Shown here: positions 48,890 to 57,333 of the stretch, piece by piece
How positions within the stretch are numbered: the first letter of the stretch is position 1
Layout of the letters: every line of letters starts with the position of its first letter
Assembly (NCBI RefSeq): GCF_947494555.1
Contig: NZ_CANLVF010000001.1
Span: 620,001 to 684,000, forward strand
Length of the DNA: 64,000 nt
DNA from: an uncultured Roseibium sp.
Lineage (GTDB): Bacteria; Pseudomonadota; Alphaproteobacteria; Rhizobiales; Stappiaceae
Reading direction: 5' to 3'
The notes under the pieces: generated by a model
What the model was told of the DNA's origin: nothing
What the model saw: only the letters and a program-made list of their open reading frames with translations
Database searches by the model: none
Program-made: the position numbers and the translations under genes

Positions 48890-49936
48890 TCATGCCGCGA
48901 GATCGACGGCGCCATGTGCCTGCAGCTTGACGATGGACGTCAATCCGAAACCACGGATATCGATGGTTCCGGCGTCAACGGGCACCAGGCCTTCCAGGCT
49001 GTCTTCACCGAAGTCGGACGTTGCCGTAACTTCCATCGGATTGGACAGTGACTGCAGCCTGGACGCAAGGTTCACTGCAGGACCGAAGACGTCATAGACA
49101 TATTTCTGGACACCAACGACCGATCCGACAACCGATCCGGATGCGATACCGATCCTTGCCTGCCACTGGTGCGGATGGCTCTGGTTGCGCCGCTCCAGAT
49201 AGCGGATCATCTTCGACGCGCATTGCGCCACCGCACTCGCGTGGTCCGGGTTGGGTGTCGGCAGGCCTGCGACGGCAAGATACGCATCGCCGATCGTCTT
49301 TATCCGCTCGCAGCCATGCATTTCGGCAATCCGGTCGAATGCCGTGAATATGTCGTTCAATTCAGTGACGGTGACGGTCGGGTCGGCGGCTGCAGCCATC
49401 TGCGTAAAGCCGACGAAATCGAGCATCAGGACTGAAACCGGCTCATAGAGCTTTGGCGTGACGGTTCCAAAGGCGGTGTATTCCTCATAGACCGAACGCG
49501 GCATGACGTTGAGAAGCAGCTTTTCGACGCGGTTTTTCTCAAGTTCCAGTTCGCGCGCCTTCTTCTCCGCAATGCGGGCATAACTGTCGATCATGGCCTC
49601 CGTCTCGCGCAGCCGCGAGATGTTCTGGCACTCGACGAGGAGTATTCTGCGCCCGTCGCTCTCTGCATGCCTGATAACCGTTTCGATCGTCAGAAGCCGC
49701 CGTTTGCGTTTGACTGCAACATCAAGCTTGATGGCGTCCTCAACAGCCAGCCGTTCGACAAGTTCGGCGCGTGTCACGCTGCCAAAGATTTCCTCGAGCG
49801 GTGTGCCGTCTTCTACGCCGAACCACGCGGCGAACGCTGGATTGCGGTAGCCGATTGTAAGATCCTCCGGGTCGGCGAGTGCGACACCAACCCCGATATT
49901 CGACAGCATCCGCATGCTGATCGCTTCGATATTCAT
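48890..49936 (-). CDS. PAS-domain class III adenylate/guanylate cyclase
   Basis: This 348-residue protein has an N-terminal PAS fold (about residues 8-110; GVGVALADPEDLTIGYRNPA), a coiled coil (about 112-140; ARIAEKKARELELEKNRVEK) and a class III cyclase catalytic domain (about 155-335). The first metal-binding aspartate is in LMLDFVGFTQ and the second in KTIGDAYLAVAG. It would make cAMP or cGMP. Its ATG overlaps the stop of a truncated haemoglobin gene (ATGA), implying that the two proteins are made together. PAS plus globin suggests gas or redox sensing. Confidence 0.93.
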   Translation of the reverse strand: MNIEAISMRMLSNIGVGVALADPEDLTIGYRNPAFAAWFGVEDGTPLEEIFGSVTRAELVERLAVEDAIKLDVAVKRKRRLLTIETVIRHAESDGRRILLVECQNISRLRETEAMIDSYARIAEKKARELELEKNRVEKLLLNVMPRSVYEEYTAFGTVTPKLYEPVSVLMLDFVGFTQMAAAADPTVTVTELNDIFTAFDRIAEMHGCERIKTIGDAYLAVAGLPTPNPDHASAVAQCASKMIRYLERRNQSHPHQWQARIGIASGSVVGSVVGVQKYVYDVFGPAVNLASRLQSLSNPMEVTATSDFGEDSLEGLVPVDAGTIDIRGFGLTSIVKLQAHGAVDLAA

Positions 49937-50313
49937 GCTGCCCGGCTCCTTCTGACAATAACAGACCTTCTGGCTTCAACAGCTGCGATCGCCGCGAGGC
50001 GGTCCTGTTTGTCAAAGCCCGCATCGACCAGAGTTTCGTTCAACAGCACGGCAATTTCATCAAAATGGTAATGGTCGACATTGAGATGCGCATGCGCCGT
50101 TGCCAGCCGCGCGTCAGAGATCTCGACTGGACCGCCGAGCAATCCGGCGATCATCTTGGTTTGATGATCAACCAGGCGTGCCATGTTCACGTCTTCAAAG
50201 AAATGTCCGACGATATCGCTGTCGAGCGCGCGTTCGTAAAAATCCGTCACAACCTGACGGACACCGGGAAAGCCGCCGTATTTTTCGTAAAGCGTCTGCG
50301 TTTTTCCGGACAT
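49933..50313 (-). CDS. group 1 truncated haemoglobin
   Basis: This 126-residue protein has the truncated two-over-two globin pattern: LYEKYGGFPGVRQVVTDFYER at the start, a central MIAGLLGGP, then LATAHAHLNVDHYHFDEI with the proximal histidine region. It binds haem and a diatomic gas such as O2 or NO. Its stop overlaps the start of the PAS-cyclase gene by four bases. This linkage suggests that the globin feeds a gas signal to the cyclase or protects it, which is an inference from gene overlap. Confidence 0.93.
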   Translation of the reverse strand: MSGKTQTLYEKYGGFPGVRQVVTDFYERALDSDIVGHFFEDVNMARLVDHQTKMIAGLLGGPVEISDARLATAHAHLNVDHYHFDEIAVLLNETLVDAGFDKQDRLAAIAAVEARRSVIVRRSRAA

Positions 50314-50392
50314 CGTTTGTTTCCTTCATTTGGATTGCCGTTGAAACGTCGATGAGACGCGCAAGCTTGAAAGGGCCTGCGCATCCTCATCA

Positions 50393-51226
50393 TCAACGTT
50401 TGCGGATCACGATTTCCGCGTATTCCGCGGGGACAATCATCGCGCGTTCGCCGCCAATCGATGCTGCTTCAGCCAGCTTGACCAGATCGTCTTCAAGTTC
50501 CGCCGCACCGGTTTCGCCAACGGCCTGGAAGGCCTTGTTCATGGGACCGTAGATCTCGCGCCAGCTTTCGACCCAGGCGCGGGCCGACCGGTAGCGGAAG
50601 ACAAAGGTTTTCGGGGTGACGGATACGTTTGTGGCATCTGAGCCGAAAAGCTCCTGAAGGCGCTCTTCCGATGACCATTCCAATGGAGAGCGCACACCTG
50701 CCGGAGGCGGAACGTGGCGTCCGATCGTCTTGAACACCTGTCCGATGAAACCGGCCGGCGTCCAGTTTGCCATGCCGATCCGTCCGCCTGAACGGCAGAC
50801 CCTCAGCATCGACTTCGCGGCGGCATCCTGATCCGCAGTGAACATCACTCCGAAAGTTGATGTGACCACATCGAACGATGCGTCCTCGAAAGGAAGGTCT
50901 TCTGCATCGGCTTCGCGGAACGCGACCGGCAGGCCTTCAGCCTTAGCTCGCTCCATCCCGGCGCGCAGCCACGCATCGACATAGTCTGTCGAAACGACAT
51001 CACAGAAGCGGCGCGCAGCTGCCAGCGTGGCGTTGCCGTTACCGGCGGCAACATCCAGGACACGCTCACCGGGGGCAAGGTCGAGCGTTTCGGCAAGTGT
51101 CTCGCCAACGATCTGCAAGGTCGTTCCGACTGCCGGGTAGTCGCCTGTTGACCAGACACCCTGCTGTCGCTGTTTGACGGCGGCAAGATCCGGTCCGGAA
51201 AAAGCAGGTTGGTTGAGTGCGTTCAT
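50393..51226 (-). CDS. class I SAM-dependent methyltransferase
   Basis: This 277-residue methyltransferase has the SAM-binding motif RVLDVAAGNGNATLAAARRF near residue 49, an acidic second motif (FREADAEDLPFEDASFDVV) and the long insertion of UbiE-like enzymes. The acceptor is unknown. It starts 205 bases before the 3' end of a divergent-looking regulator gene on the same strand and precedes the globin-cyclase pair by 79 bases. Confidence 0.92.
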   Translation of the reverse strand: MNALNQPAFSGPDLAAVKQRQQGVWSTGDYPAVGTTLQIVGETLAETLDLAPGERVLDVAAGNGNATLAAARRFCDVVSTDYVDAWLRAGMERAKAEGLPVAFREADAEDLPFEDASFDVVTSTFGVMFTADQDAAAKSMLRVCRSGGRIGMANWTPAGFIGQVFKTIGRHVPPPAGVRSPLEWSSEERLQELFGSDATNVSVTPKTFVFRYRSARAWVESWREIYGPMNKAFQAVGETGAAELEDDLVKLAEAASIGGERAMIVPAEYAEIVIRKR

Positions 51227-51431
51227 CTATGTGCTCCTTTCGGGTTTCAGTTGATGGAGCATTGATCGCATCGCTTCCAAGTTTGTGCTTGAAGATTGCC
51301 TGAGGGCTGTGTGGGGATTGTCTGAGGAAAGACTGAAATCTGTCTGGATGAAGCGTCTGAACGTTATGAAACTGGTCGGTGACCATTCAAGTTTCGTCAG
51401 GTGAAAGCAGCACGCTGTCAGGCCGGTTGGC

Positions 51432-52997
51432 TCAGTCGAAACCGGCCAGCGTAAGCCCCCGCATGAACTCTTCGCGGAAACCGGGTTCAACAAACGGGAA
51501 CGCCCTGAAGAAATGCTCGGTTCTGGTGTCCGCACCGCTTTCGCGGGCCTTGGAGGCGTAGTGCCGGGCGGCTGGCAGATCGTCCGCAAGCGCATGTGTT
51601 GCGGCTGCAATCATATAGATCAGGTGATGGGCTCTTGGGGCGTGAACCGCCGCAGCGGCTTCGCCAGCTGCGGCTGCAAGTTCACCTGCCTGCAAATTTG
51701 CGAGTGCGCGAACACCGTGCATTGCATAAAGCAGCGGATCCAGCGGACTGAGGTCCAGTGCGGCAGAGGCGTGTTTCAAAGCGGCGCCGGAATGTCCCTG
51801 AAGCGCTTCGGCAAAGGCGCGCGAATAGTGACCTTGCGCGAAATTGGGGCTGAGCGAGATGGAACGCTCCAGCCATCCAAGGCCCGATGCGGGATCATTG
51901 CTCAGCCAGAAGGAACGGCCCAGGTTGAGATTGGCGAAGGGATCGAGCGGGTCAAGTTCCACGCCCCGTTCGGCAAAGCGGCGTGCTTCGTCGATCGCGG
52001 TGGCCTTGTCGGAGGTATATCCAACGAACGCGTCCTGAAACCTTCCAAACGAAAGCCCGGCGTGGGCTCTTGCAAAGTCCGGGTCCTTCGCAATCGCCCG
52101 TTCGAAACAGGACTTTGCCGCGGCATTGTTCGCTTCCGTGAATAGAAAGAGATGGCGCAATCCCAGATGATACTCCGCCCAGGCGTCAAGCTTTTCCGTA
52201 GACGAGCGTGAGGCGATGGATGCTTCGCGCTGGGTGATATAGATCTCGAGCGACGAGGCGATCTGTTCCAGCATCTCGCGTCTGATCTCCAGAAAGCGAT
52301 CACTCCGGTCTTCAAACCGTTCTGCCCAGATCACCAGGCCGCTTTCACAGTGAGCCAGTTCTACTGAGACGCTCATCATGTCCTGAAAATGCAACACGGT
52401 TCCGGTGAGCGCATAGCGTACCGCGAGGCGTTCTCCGATCGCATTGAGGTCAAGGTTCGGGCCCCGGAATTGAAAGGCCGTGCCCCTGGCAATGACACGC
52501 AGCCAGCGCAGTTTTGCAAGACCCTGGATAAGCTCGTGCGGAATCGCTTCGGCCAGAAGCTGCTGACCGTGGTCCGACCCGTAATCCTCGAATGGCAGAA
52601 CCACGATCGACGGTTTGCCCTGATCTTCGGCTGCTTCCAGTCGAGGAACGTCGATCTGAGGTGCGGCGTGCACCGTCGTACCCGGCGTGATTTCCCTCAC
52701 AACGCCGACGAACCGAAACCCGCGGCCGCGAACCGTTCTGATCAGGCGCTGCTGGTCTCCATCGTCGCCAATGGCCTTGCGCACGGATTTCATGCAGGTC
52801 GAAATGGCCGCGTCCGAGATATACCTGCCGTCCCAGATTTCCGTGACGATTTCATCTTTCGTCACCAGGCGGTCGCGATTGGAAATCAGAAGACACAAAA
52901 GATCGAAGGCACGAGGCTCAATATTCACCGGCTTGCCGGAGCGGTGAAGCTCCGCCATCACGACGTCAATTTCCCAGTCCTCGAACGCGAGTTTCAT
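51432..52997 (-). CDS. CadC-like winged-helix regulator with C-terminal TPR repeats
   Basis: This 521-residue cytoplasmic protein has an N-terminal OmpR/PhoB-type winged helix (about residues 1-100; AISTCMKSVRKAIGDDG and IRTVRGRGFRFVG). A central domain follows (SIVVLPFEDYGSDHGQQLLAEA, about 130-240), which resembles the FlgO/TolB-like module seen in such regulators. The C-terminus is a run of TPR repeats (about 270-500). No transmembrane segment separates the parts. ATG at 52997 is chosen for the conserved MKLAFEDWEID start. It lies upstream of the methyltransferase gene on the same strand. Confidence 0.9.
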   Translation of the reverse strand: MKLAFEDWEIDVVMAELHRSGKPVNIEPRAFDLLCLLISNRDRLVTKDEIVTEIWDGRYISDAAISTCMKSVRKAIGDDGDQQRLIRTVRGRGFRFVGVVREITPGTTVHAAPQIDVPRLEAAEDQGKPSIVVLPFEDYGSDHGQQLLAEAIPHELIQGLAKLRWLRVIARGTAFQFRGPNLDLNAIGERLAVRYALTGTVLHFQDMMSVSVELAHCESGLVIWAERFEDRSDRFLEIRREMLEQIASSLEIYITQREASIASRSSTEKLDAWAEYHLGLRHLFLFTEANNAAAKSCFERAIAKDPDFARAHAGLSFGRFQDAFVGYTSDKATAIDEARRFAERGVELDPLDPFANLNLGRSFWLSNDPASGLGWLERSISLSPNFAQGHYSRAFAEALQGHSGAALKHASAALDLSPLDPLLYAMHGVRALANLQAGELAAAAGEAAAAVHAPRAHHLIYMIAAATHALADDLPAARHYASKARESGADTRTEHFFRAFPFVEPGFREEFMRGLTLAGFD

Positions 52998-53524
52998 CAA
53001 TCTTATGGTACCGCTGCGTAAAGCGTTGCTCAAACGGAAATTCGAAAGGAGTGGCGCACTGCAGGTTCACAGGCTCACGTGCCTGCGGATTATGACCAGG
53101 CAATTGGCTTGAGAAATCCGCCTCTTGCTTCGCGGACATGTTCGTTCGTACGCACGTTGCTGATAATGAGCCGACCAGTCTGCAGGCTCTCAGCCAGACT
53201 GCTTGCGTTAATTCAGATCGAAAGGAAACGCTGTGAACAAAGGGTTTGAGCCATATTTGTATGATACCGTCCCAGACGAGCCTCCCAAGAGATATTTGGT
53301 GGCTTGTACTTTTGGTTGTATAGATAATTCAGTGCAATTCAAATAACGCGCATAAATTTTAAGTTGTTCCTGCGTTCATTTGGCTCATTCCTGAGGGGCA
53401 GGGCGTAATTTTATTCAATCTTAACTATATGCTGGCATCACTAAGCACGCATTTATTTCCGACTTTAATTCGCGAATGCTTCTTAGGCAGAAGTGTTACC
53501 TGGCTCTTGGGGGGAGCTCGTATC
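52998..53524. other. divergent intergenic region upstream of the chemoreceptor gene
   Basis: About 530 bases separate the TPR-regulator start from the chemoreceptor start. The right half (53320-53440) is AT-rich. No gene is seen; promoters for both flanking genes are expected. Confidence 0.5.
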
Positions 53525-55528
53525 ATGTCTGACGAACAAATCAGTGTTGAAAAAAAGCGTAAGCGTATCGGGATCTTTGATCGCTTGCGTATCCGAACCC
53601 GCATCAATTTACTTGTGGCTTTGACGCTCTTTGCGATTTCAGCACTCGGCATCACCTACCTGACAGGCAGAGCGGGCACCCAGGCATCTCTGGAGAGCAA
53701 GAACCAGTTTGCGGCGCTCTATGAGCTTGTGCAGGCGGTCGAAATCGGAGCGCTCCAAATGCGACGCAGCGAAAAGGATTTCCTGCTGCGACGCGATATG
53801 AAATATGTCGACAGATACGACAAGTCGGTCAAAACCGTGGACGCCGCTCTGGAACAGATGTCGCAGCTCACAGCATCGGCTGCGGTTTCAGAAAATGTTC
53901 AGAGACTGAAAGAAGGCGTCAAACGCCACCAGACGCAGTTTCACAAGGTTTCCGATCTGCGGGTGAAAGTCGGGCTATCCGAAAAAGAGGGTCTTGAAGG
54001 AGAGCTGCGCACGGCCGTCCACAATGTGGAGGAACTCCTGAAGACCGCCGAGCTAGACAGTCTGACAGTGAAAATGCTGATGATGCGCCGTCACGAGAAA
54101 GATTTCATAATGCGCGGCGCGGAAAAATACGTTGCCCGTATCGACAAGCGGCGGGAAGAGTTTGATGGACTTCTCAAGAATTCTTCACTTCCTCCGGAAC
54201 TCATTGCTGACCTGACAACCCTCATGGATCAATATCAGGCCGGTTTCAAAGCCTTCGCTGAAACCGCAATGATACTTGCACCCGAAACAAAGCAGCTGAG
54301 TCAGATTTTTGCCGAGATGCAGCCGGATTTTGCGAAAATCCGTGAGCTCTCCGAAGAGGGTCAGAACGTCGCCAATGCGGATTTCACATCCACGATGAAA
54401 ACGACGGATCAGACCTTCCTTGTCGCAAGCATCGGCATTCTGGCGGGCGGAATTTTCCTTGGCCTGCTGATCGGGAGAAGCATCTCAACCCCGATCAATC
54501 AGCTGAACAACGCAATGAAATCGCTCGCGGCCGGCGATGCGAGCGCAGAACTGCCGAGGCTCGACACCAAAACTGAAATCGGGGAGATGGTGGAGACGGT
54601 TCAGTTCTTCAAGAACGCTTCTGCAGAGCGCATGGACCTGATGAATGAAAGCAGACGTGATCAGGAAGCGCGCGAGCACCGCCAGTCGAAGGTCGATGAC
54701 CTCGTCCGCGACTTCCGTGAAACCGTTCAAGGGGTGCTTGAAGCGGTCAACTCGGAAAACCGCGAAATGGAATCCTCTGCCGGCAGTCTCTCGACAATTG
54801 CCTCGCAAACAACTTCGCAGGCTGACAGCGTTTCCAGTGCTTCCCAGGATGCTTCCAAGAATGTTGAAGCGGTCGCAGTTGCCGCAGAAGCGCTGTCTAC
54901 CTCAATCAGCGAGATTTCCCATCAGGTTGCCCAGACGAAAACCATTGTTGAACAGGCGACCGACGCGACCATAGAAACGGATACCAAGATTGCCGGACTT
55001 GCGGCTTCCGCAGACAAGATCGGTGAGGTCATTCTGCTTATCCAGGGTATCGCCGAGCAAACGAACCTGCTTGCACTCAATGCAACGATCGAGGCAGCCC
55101 GTGCCGGCGAGGCTGGAAAAGGCTTTGCGGTCGTCGCGTCGGAAGTGAAAGAACTTGCAACGCAGACCGCCAAGGCAACCGAGGCAATCTCGACCCAGAT
55201 CACGGACATTCAAAAAGAAACCGAAAGCTCTGTTGAGGCCATCCGTGGGATTGCCGAAACGATGCGCGAAGTTTCTTCAGCAACCGAGGCGATTTCCGCA
55301 GCCGTTGAAGAGCAGGGCACCTCTACCACCGAGATTTCAGAAAACGTGCGGTCTGCGGCAGCCGGCTCCAACGAAGTTTCAGGAAACATTGTCAGCGTCC
55401 GGCAAGCAGCTGACGAAAGTCAGAGCACAGCAGAGCGTGTGCTTTCTGCAGCAAAAGGTGTTTCAGACAACACCGATCAGCTCAGCCAGGTTATCGACGC
55501 GTTTCTTGACGATGTCGCTGCGGCTTAG
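53525..55528 (+). CDS. methyl-accepting chemotaxis protein with HBM-type sensor
   Basis: This 667-residue chemoreceptor has TM1 at about residues 25-45, a periplasmic helical bimodular (HBM) domain with two internal repeats ([19 protein letters not shown] and [19 protein letters not shown]), TM2 at about 300-320, HAMP ([21 protein letters not shown]), and the conserved signalling hairpin [20 protein letters not shown]. It senses a small molecule and signals to CheA. The start at 53525 follows GGGGGGAGC; earlier in-frame starts add unrelated sequence. It is an isolated gene. Confidence 0.95.
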   Translation: MSDEQISVEKKRKRIGIFDRLRIRTRINLLVALTLFAISALGITYLTGRAGTQASLESKNQFAALYELVQAVEIGALQMRRSEKDFLLRRDMKYVDRYDKSVKTVDAALEQMSQLTASAAVSENVQRLKEGVKRHQTQFHKVSDLRVKVGLSEKEGLEGELRTAVHNVEELLKTAELDSLTVKMLMMRRHEKDFIMRGAEKYVARIDKRREEFDGLLKNSSLPPELIADLTTLMDQYQAGFKAFAETAMILAPETKQLSQIFAEMQPDFAKIRELSEEGQNVANADFTSTMKTTDQTFLVASIGILAGGIFLGLLIGRSISTPINQLNNAMKSLAAGDASAELPRLDTKTEIGEMVETVQFFKNASAERMDLMNESRRDQEAREHRQSKVDDLVRDFRETVQGVLEAVNSENREMESSAGSLSTIASQTTSQADSVSSASQDASKNVEAVAVAAEALSTSISEISHQVAQTKTIVEQATDATIETDTKIAGLAASADKIGEVILLIQGIAEQTNLLALNATIEAARAGEAGKGFAVVASEVKELATQTAKATEAISTQITDIQKETESSVEAIRGIAETMREVSSATEAISAAVEEQGTSTTEISENVRSAAAGSNEVSGNIVSVRQAADESQSTAERVLSAAKGVSDNTDQLSQVIDAFLDDVAAA

Positions 55529-55536
55529 CCGCAGCG
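55516..55536 (+). terminator. hairpin overlapping the chemoreceptor stop codon
   Basis: CGCTGCGGC-TTA-GCCGCAGCG is a perfect 9-bp stem with a three-base loop containing the stop codon. There is no T-run after it, so termination is uncertain. It may stabilise the mRNA 3' end instead. Confidence 0.4.
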
Positions 55537-56214
55537 AAGCAATCTTGAGCTGATCCACGGCGCATTGGAGCTGGGGGTCAATTCGCCAACCGGTATGGAC
55601 TGATGGCAGAGACACAAATTCGGGCCGGCGAGGTGCAAGCCGGCATCGAAGAAGGTCAGAGAGCAATCAGGATCGCCGAAGGGACCTAGGACACCTGATT
55701 TACCGCGCGCGCGTAGCGTTCTGGCAGCGTTCCACGCGCGTCCGGGTGACGAGTGCACAGCCGCTGCGCATACAAGCAAGCGCTCAGATTGAAGAACGAG
55801 CGTGCGCCGGACGCTGTTTTCGTGAGTGTCAGTCATTGGAGCAAAAGCGATTTTTGGTTGCGGCGTTCTATCCCTCAGGACGCACATTCAGAACGCCGGG
55901 ACATAGATGCCGGCAATGGTTTTGGCACGGAATCACTTCAGTCAATAGTCGCAAGTTCAGGCAGTCTGGACCTGGCGATTAAGCCACTTTCTGCAACCTT
56001 TCCGGATGTTGGTGCAGAGGCGGTATTCAGGATTGCGGGCTCTCGTAGGTGCCGGGTTCAAATACTTCAAATCAGCAGTGCTGAAGGACACAACAAACTT
56101 ACGATCAAAGAAATCATCGTGTTACGGTTCAGGCTCTTGTTCCTGTCGTGCGCGCCTTCTCGTCTGAAGCATTGGCCGCACTTGATCGGAACCGAGGGAG
56201 AGTGAAAGAGAAGC
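55537..56214. other. intergenic region before the 2Fe-2S membrane protein gene
   Basis: About 680 bases hold no convincing gene. Open frames at 55753-56205 and elsewhere have unlikely compositions. Unremarkable repeats and GC-rich hairpins occur. Confidence 0.5.
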
Positions 56215-57333
56215 ATGATAAGTAAACTACGCATTGCGAGCGGTTTGGTCCTGTTTGTATTTGTTACGGGGCATTTGCTTACTCTGGCGTTTGGCCTTCG
56301 ATCGATTGAAGCGATGGAAGAGGCAAGTGTCTACCTGATGGGACTGTTCGCAAATCCCGTCGGCGGGCCTCTCCTGATCTTGAGTTTTTTCGCTCACGCC
56401 GGTCTGGGACTCTGGACCCTGTTTTGGCGAAACAGATTGTTTTTCAATTGGGGAGACAGCATTCAGGCCCTTCTTGGCCTCGCGATCGTGCCGCTGTTGT
56501 TGCCTCATATCATGGGAACCGTCGTCGGCCCGATGATGACGGACACGCATGTCGGCTTTAAATGGGTGCTCGCTGTCTACTGGATTTTCGTCCCGCAGCT
56601 GGGAATTCAGCAAGTCCTTGCCCTGATCGTGATTTGGGTTCATGCCTGCTATGGACTGTTTTTATGGATGCAGGTGCAGAACTGGTGGGGGCGCTACGCC
56701 ACGCTGTCCTACCCATTCGCAGTCATCATTCCGGTTGCTGCCCTCCTGGGTTTTGTTGAGTCCGGGAAAATCCTGATTGCGAACAGCGGCGATCCTGAAT
56801 ACATGGCGCCGGTTCGCGAATCCGCCGAAGCATACGGGTCCGTAGGCGAAAGGCTGATGCAAATTCAGGCCGATGTCTTGTGGTGGTACGCTGGCATTGT
56901 TTTTGTCGTGCTGGCAGCAAGAGCGGTTCGGGTTTGGGGCAGAGGGCCGGATGTCTCCCTGACCTATAAAGACGGTCCGACCATCAAGCGGTCCGCCGGT
57001 ATCAGTATTCTTGAAACCGCTCAGTCCATGGACACGTCCCACGCTGCGCTTTGCGGTGCGCGGGGCCGCTGCGGCTCGTGCGCAGTCCGTGTTCTGGAGG
57101 GGGCTGAAAATCTCTCAGCACCCAGCCGTATCGAACAGGACACTCTTGCCCGCCGGTCGTTGCCTGAAGGGGTTCGTCTTGCATGCCAGGCGATGCCGAC
57201 AGGTGGCAACGTCACGGTGGAACGGGTGTTCCCGCCAACGATCTCACCCGTCGAATATCAATCCTTGCTGCGTGAAAAGACGCCTTCAAGCCCTCCTTCA
57301 GATGCGGCATCGCAGAGCGAGGGCGCGGCATGA
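56215..57333 (+). CDS. membrane protein with SDH-like cytochrome region fused to a 2Fe-2S ferredoxin domain
   Basis: This 372-residue protein has about six transmembrane segments in residues 1-245, similar to the succinate-dehydrogenase-type haem anchor (histidines in TGHLL, FFAHAGLG, LLPHIMG, VIWVHACYG). A plant-type 2Fe-2S ferredoxin domain follows, with C280, C286, C289 and C324 (CGARGRCGSC ... ACQ). The same anchor-ferredoxin pair is known in the CyaC-type adenylate cyclases of rhizobia, but no cyclase domain follows here. Its stop overlaps the start of an MscS channel gene (ATGA). It looks like a redox sensor or electron carrier tied to the channel. Confidence 0.85.
   Translation: MISKLRIASGLVLFVFVTGHLLTLAFGLRSIEAMEEASVYLMGLFANPVGGPLLILSFFAHAGLGLWTLFWRNRLFFNWGDSIQALLGLAIVPLLLPHIMGTVVGPMMTDTHVGFKWVLAVYWIFVPQLGIQQVLALIVIWVHACYGLFLWMQVQNWWGRYATLSYPFAVIIPVAALLGFVESGKILIANSGDPEYMAPVRESAEAYGSVGERLMQIQADVLWWYAGIVFVVLAARAVRVWGRGPDVSLTYKDGPTIKRSAGISILETAQSMDTSHAALCGARGRCGSCAVRVLEGAENLSAPSRIEQDTLARRSLPEGVRLACQAMPTGGNVTVERVFPPTISPVEYQSLLREKTPSSPPSDAASQSEGAA

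Noticed and set aside
55753..56205. 150-residue open frame on the plus strand before the 2Fe-2S protein gene
   Set aside because: No domain, no ribosome binding site, and composition unlike the neighbouring genes.
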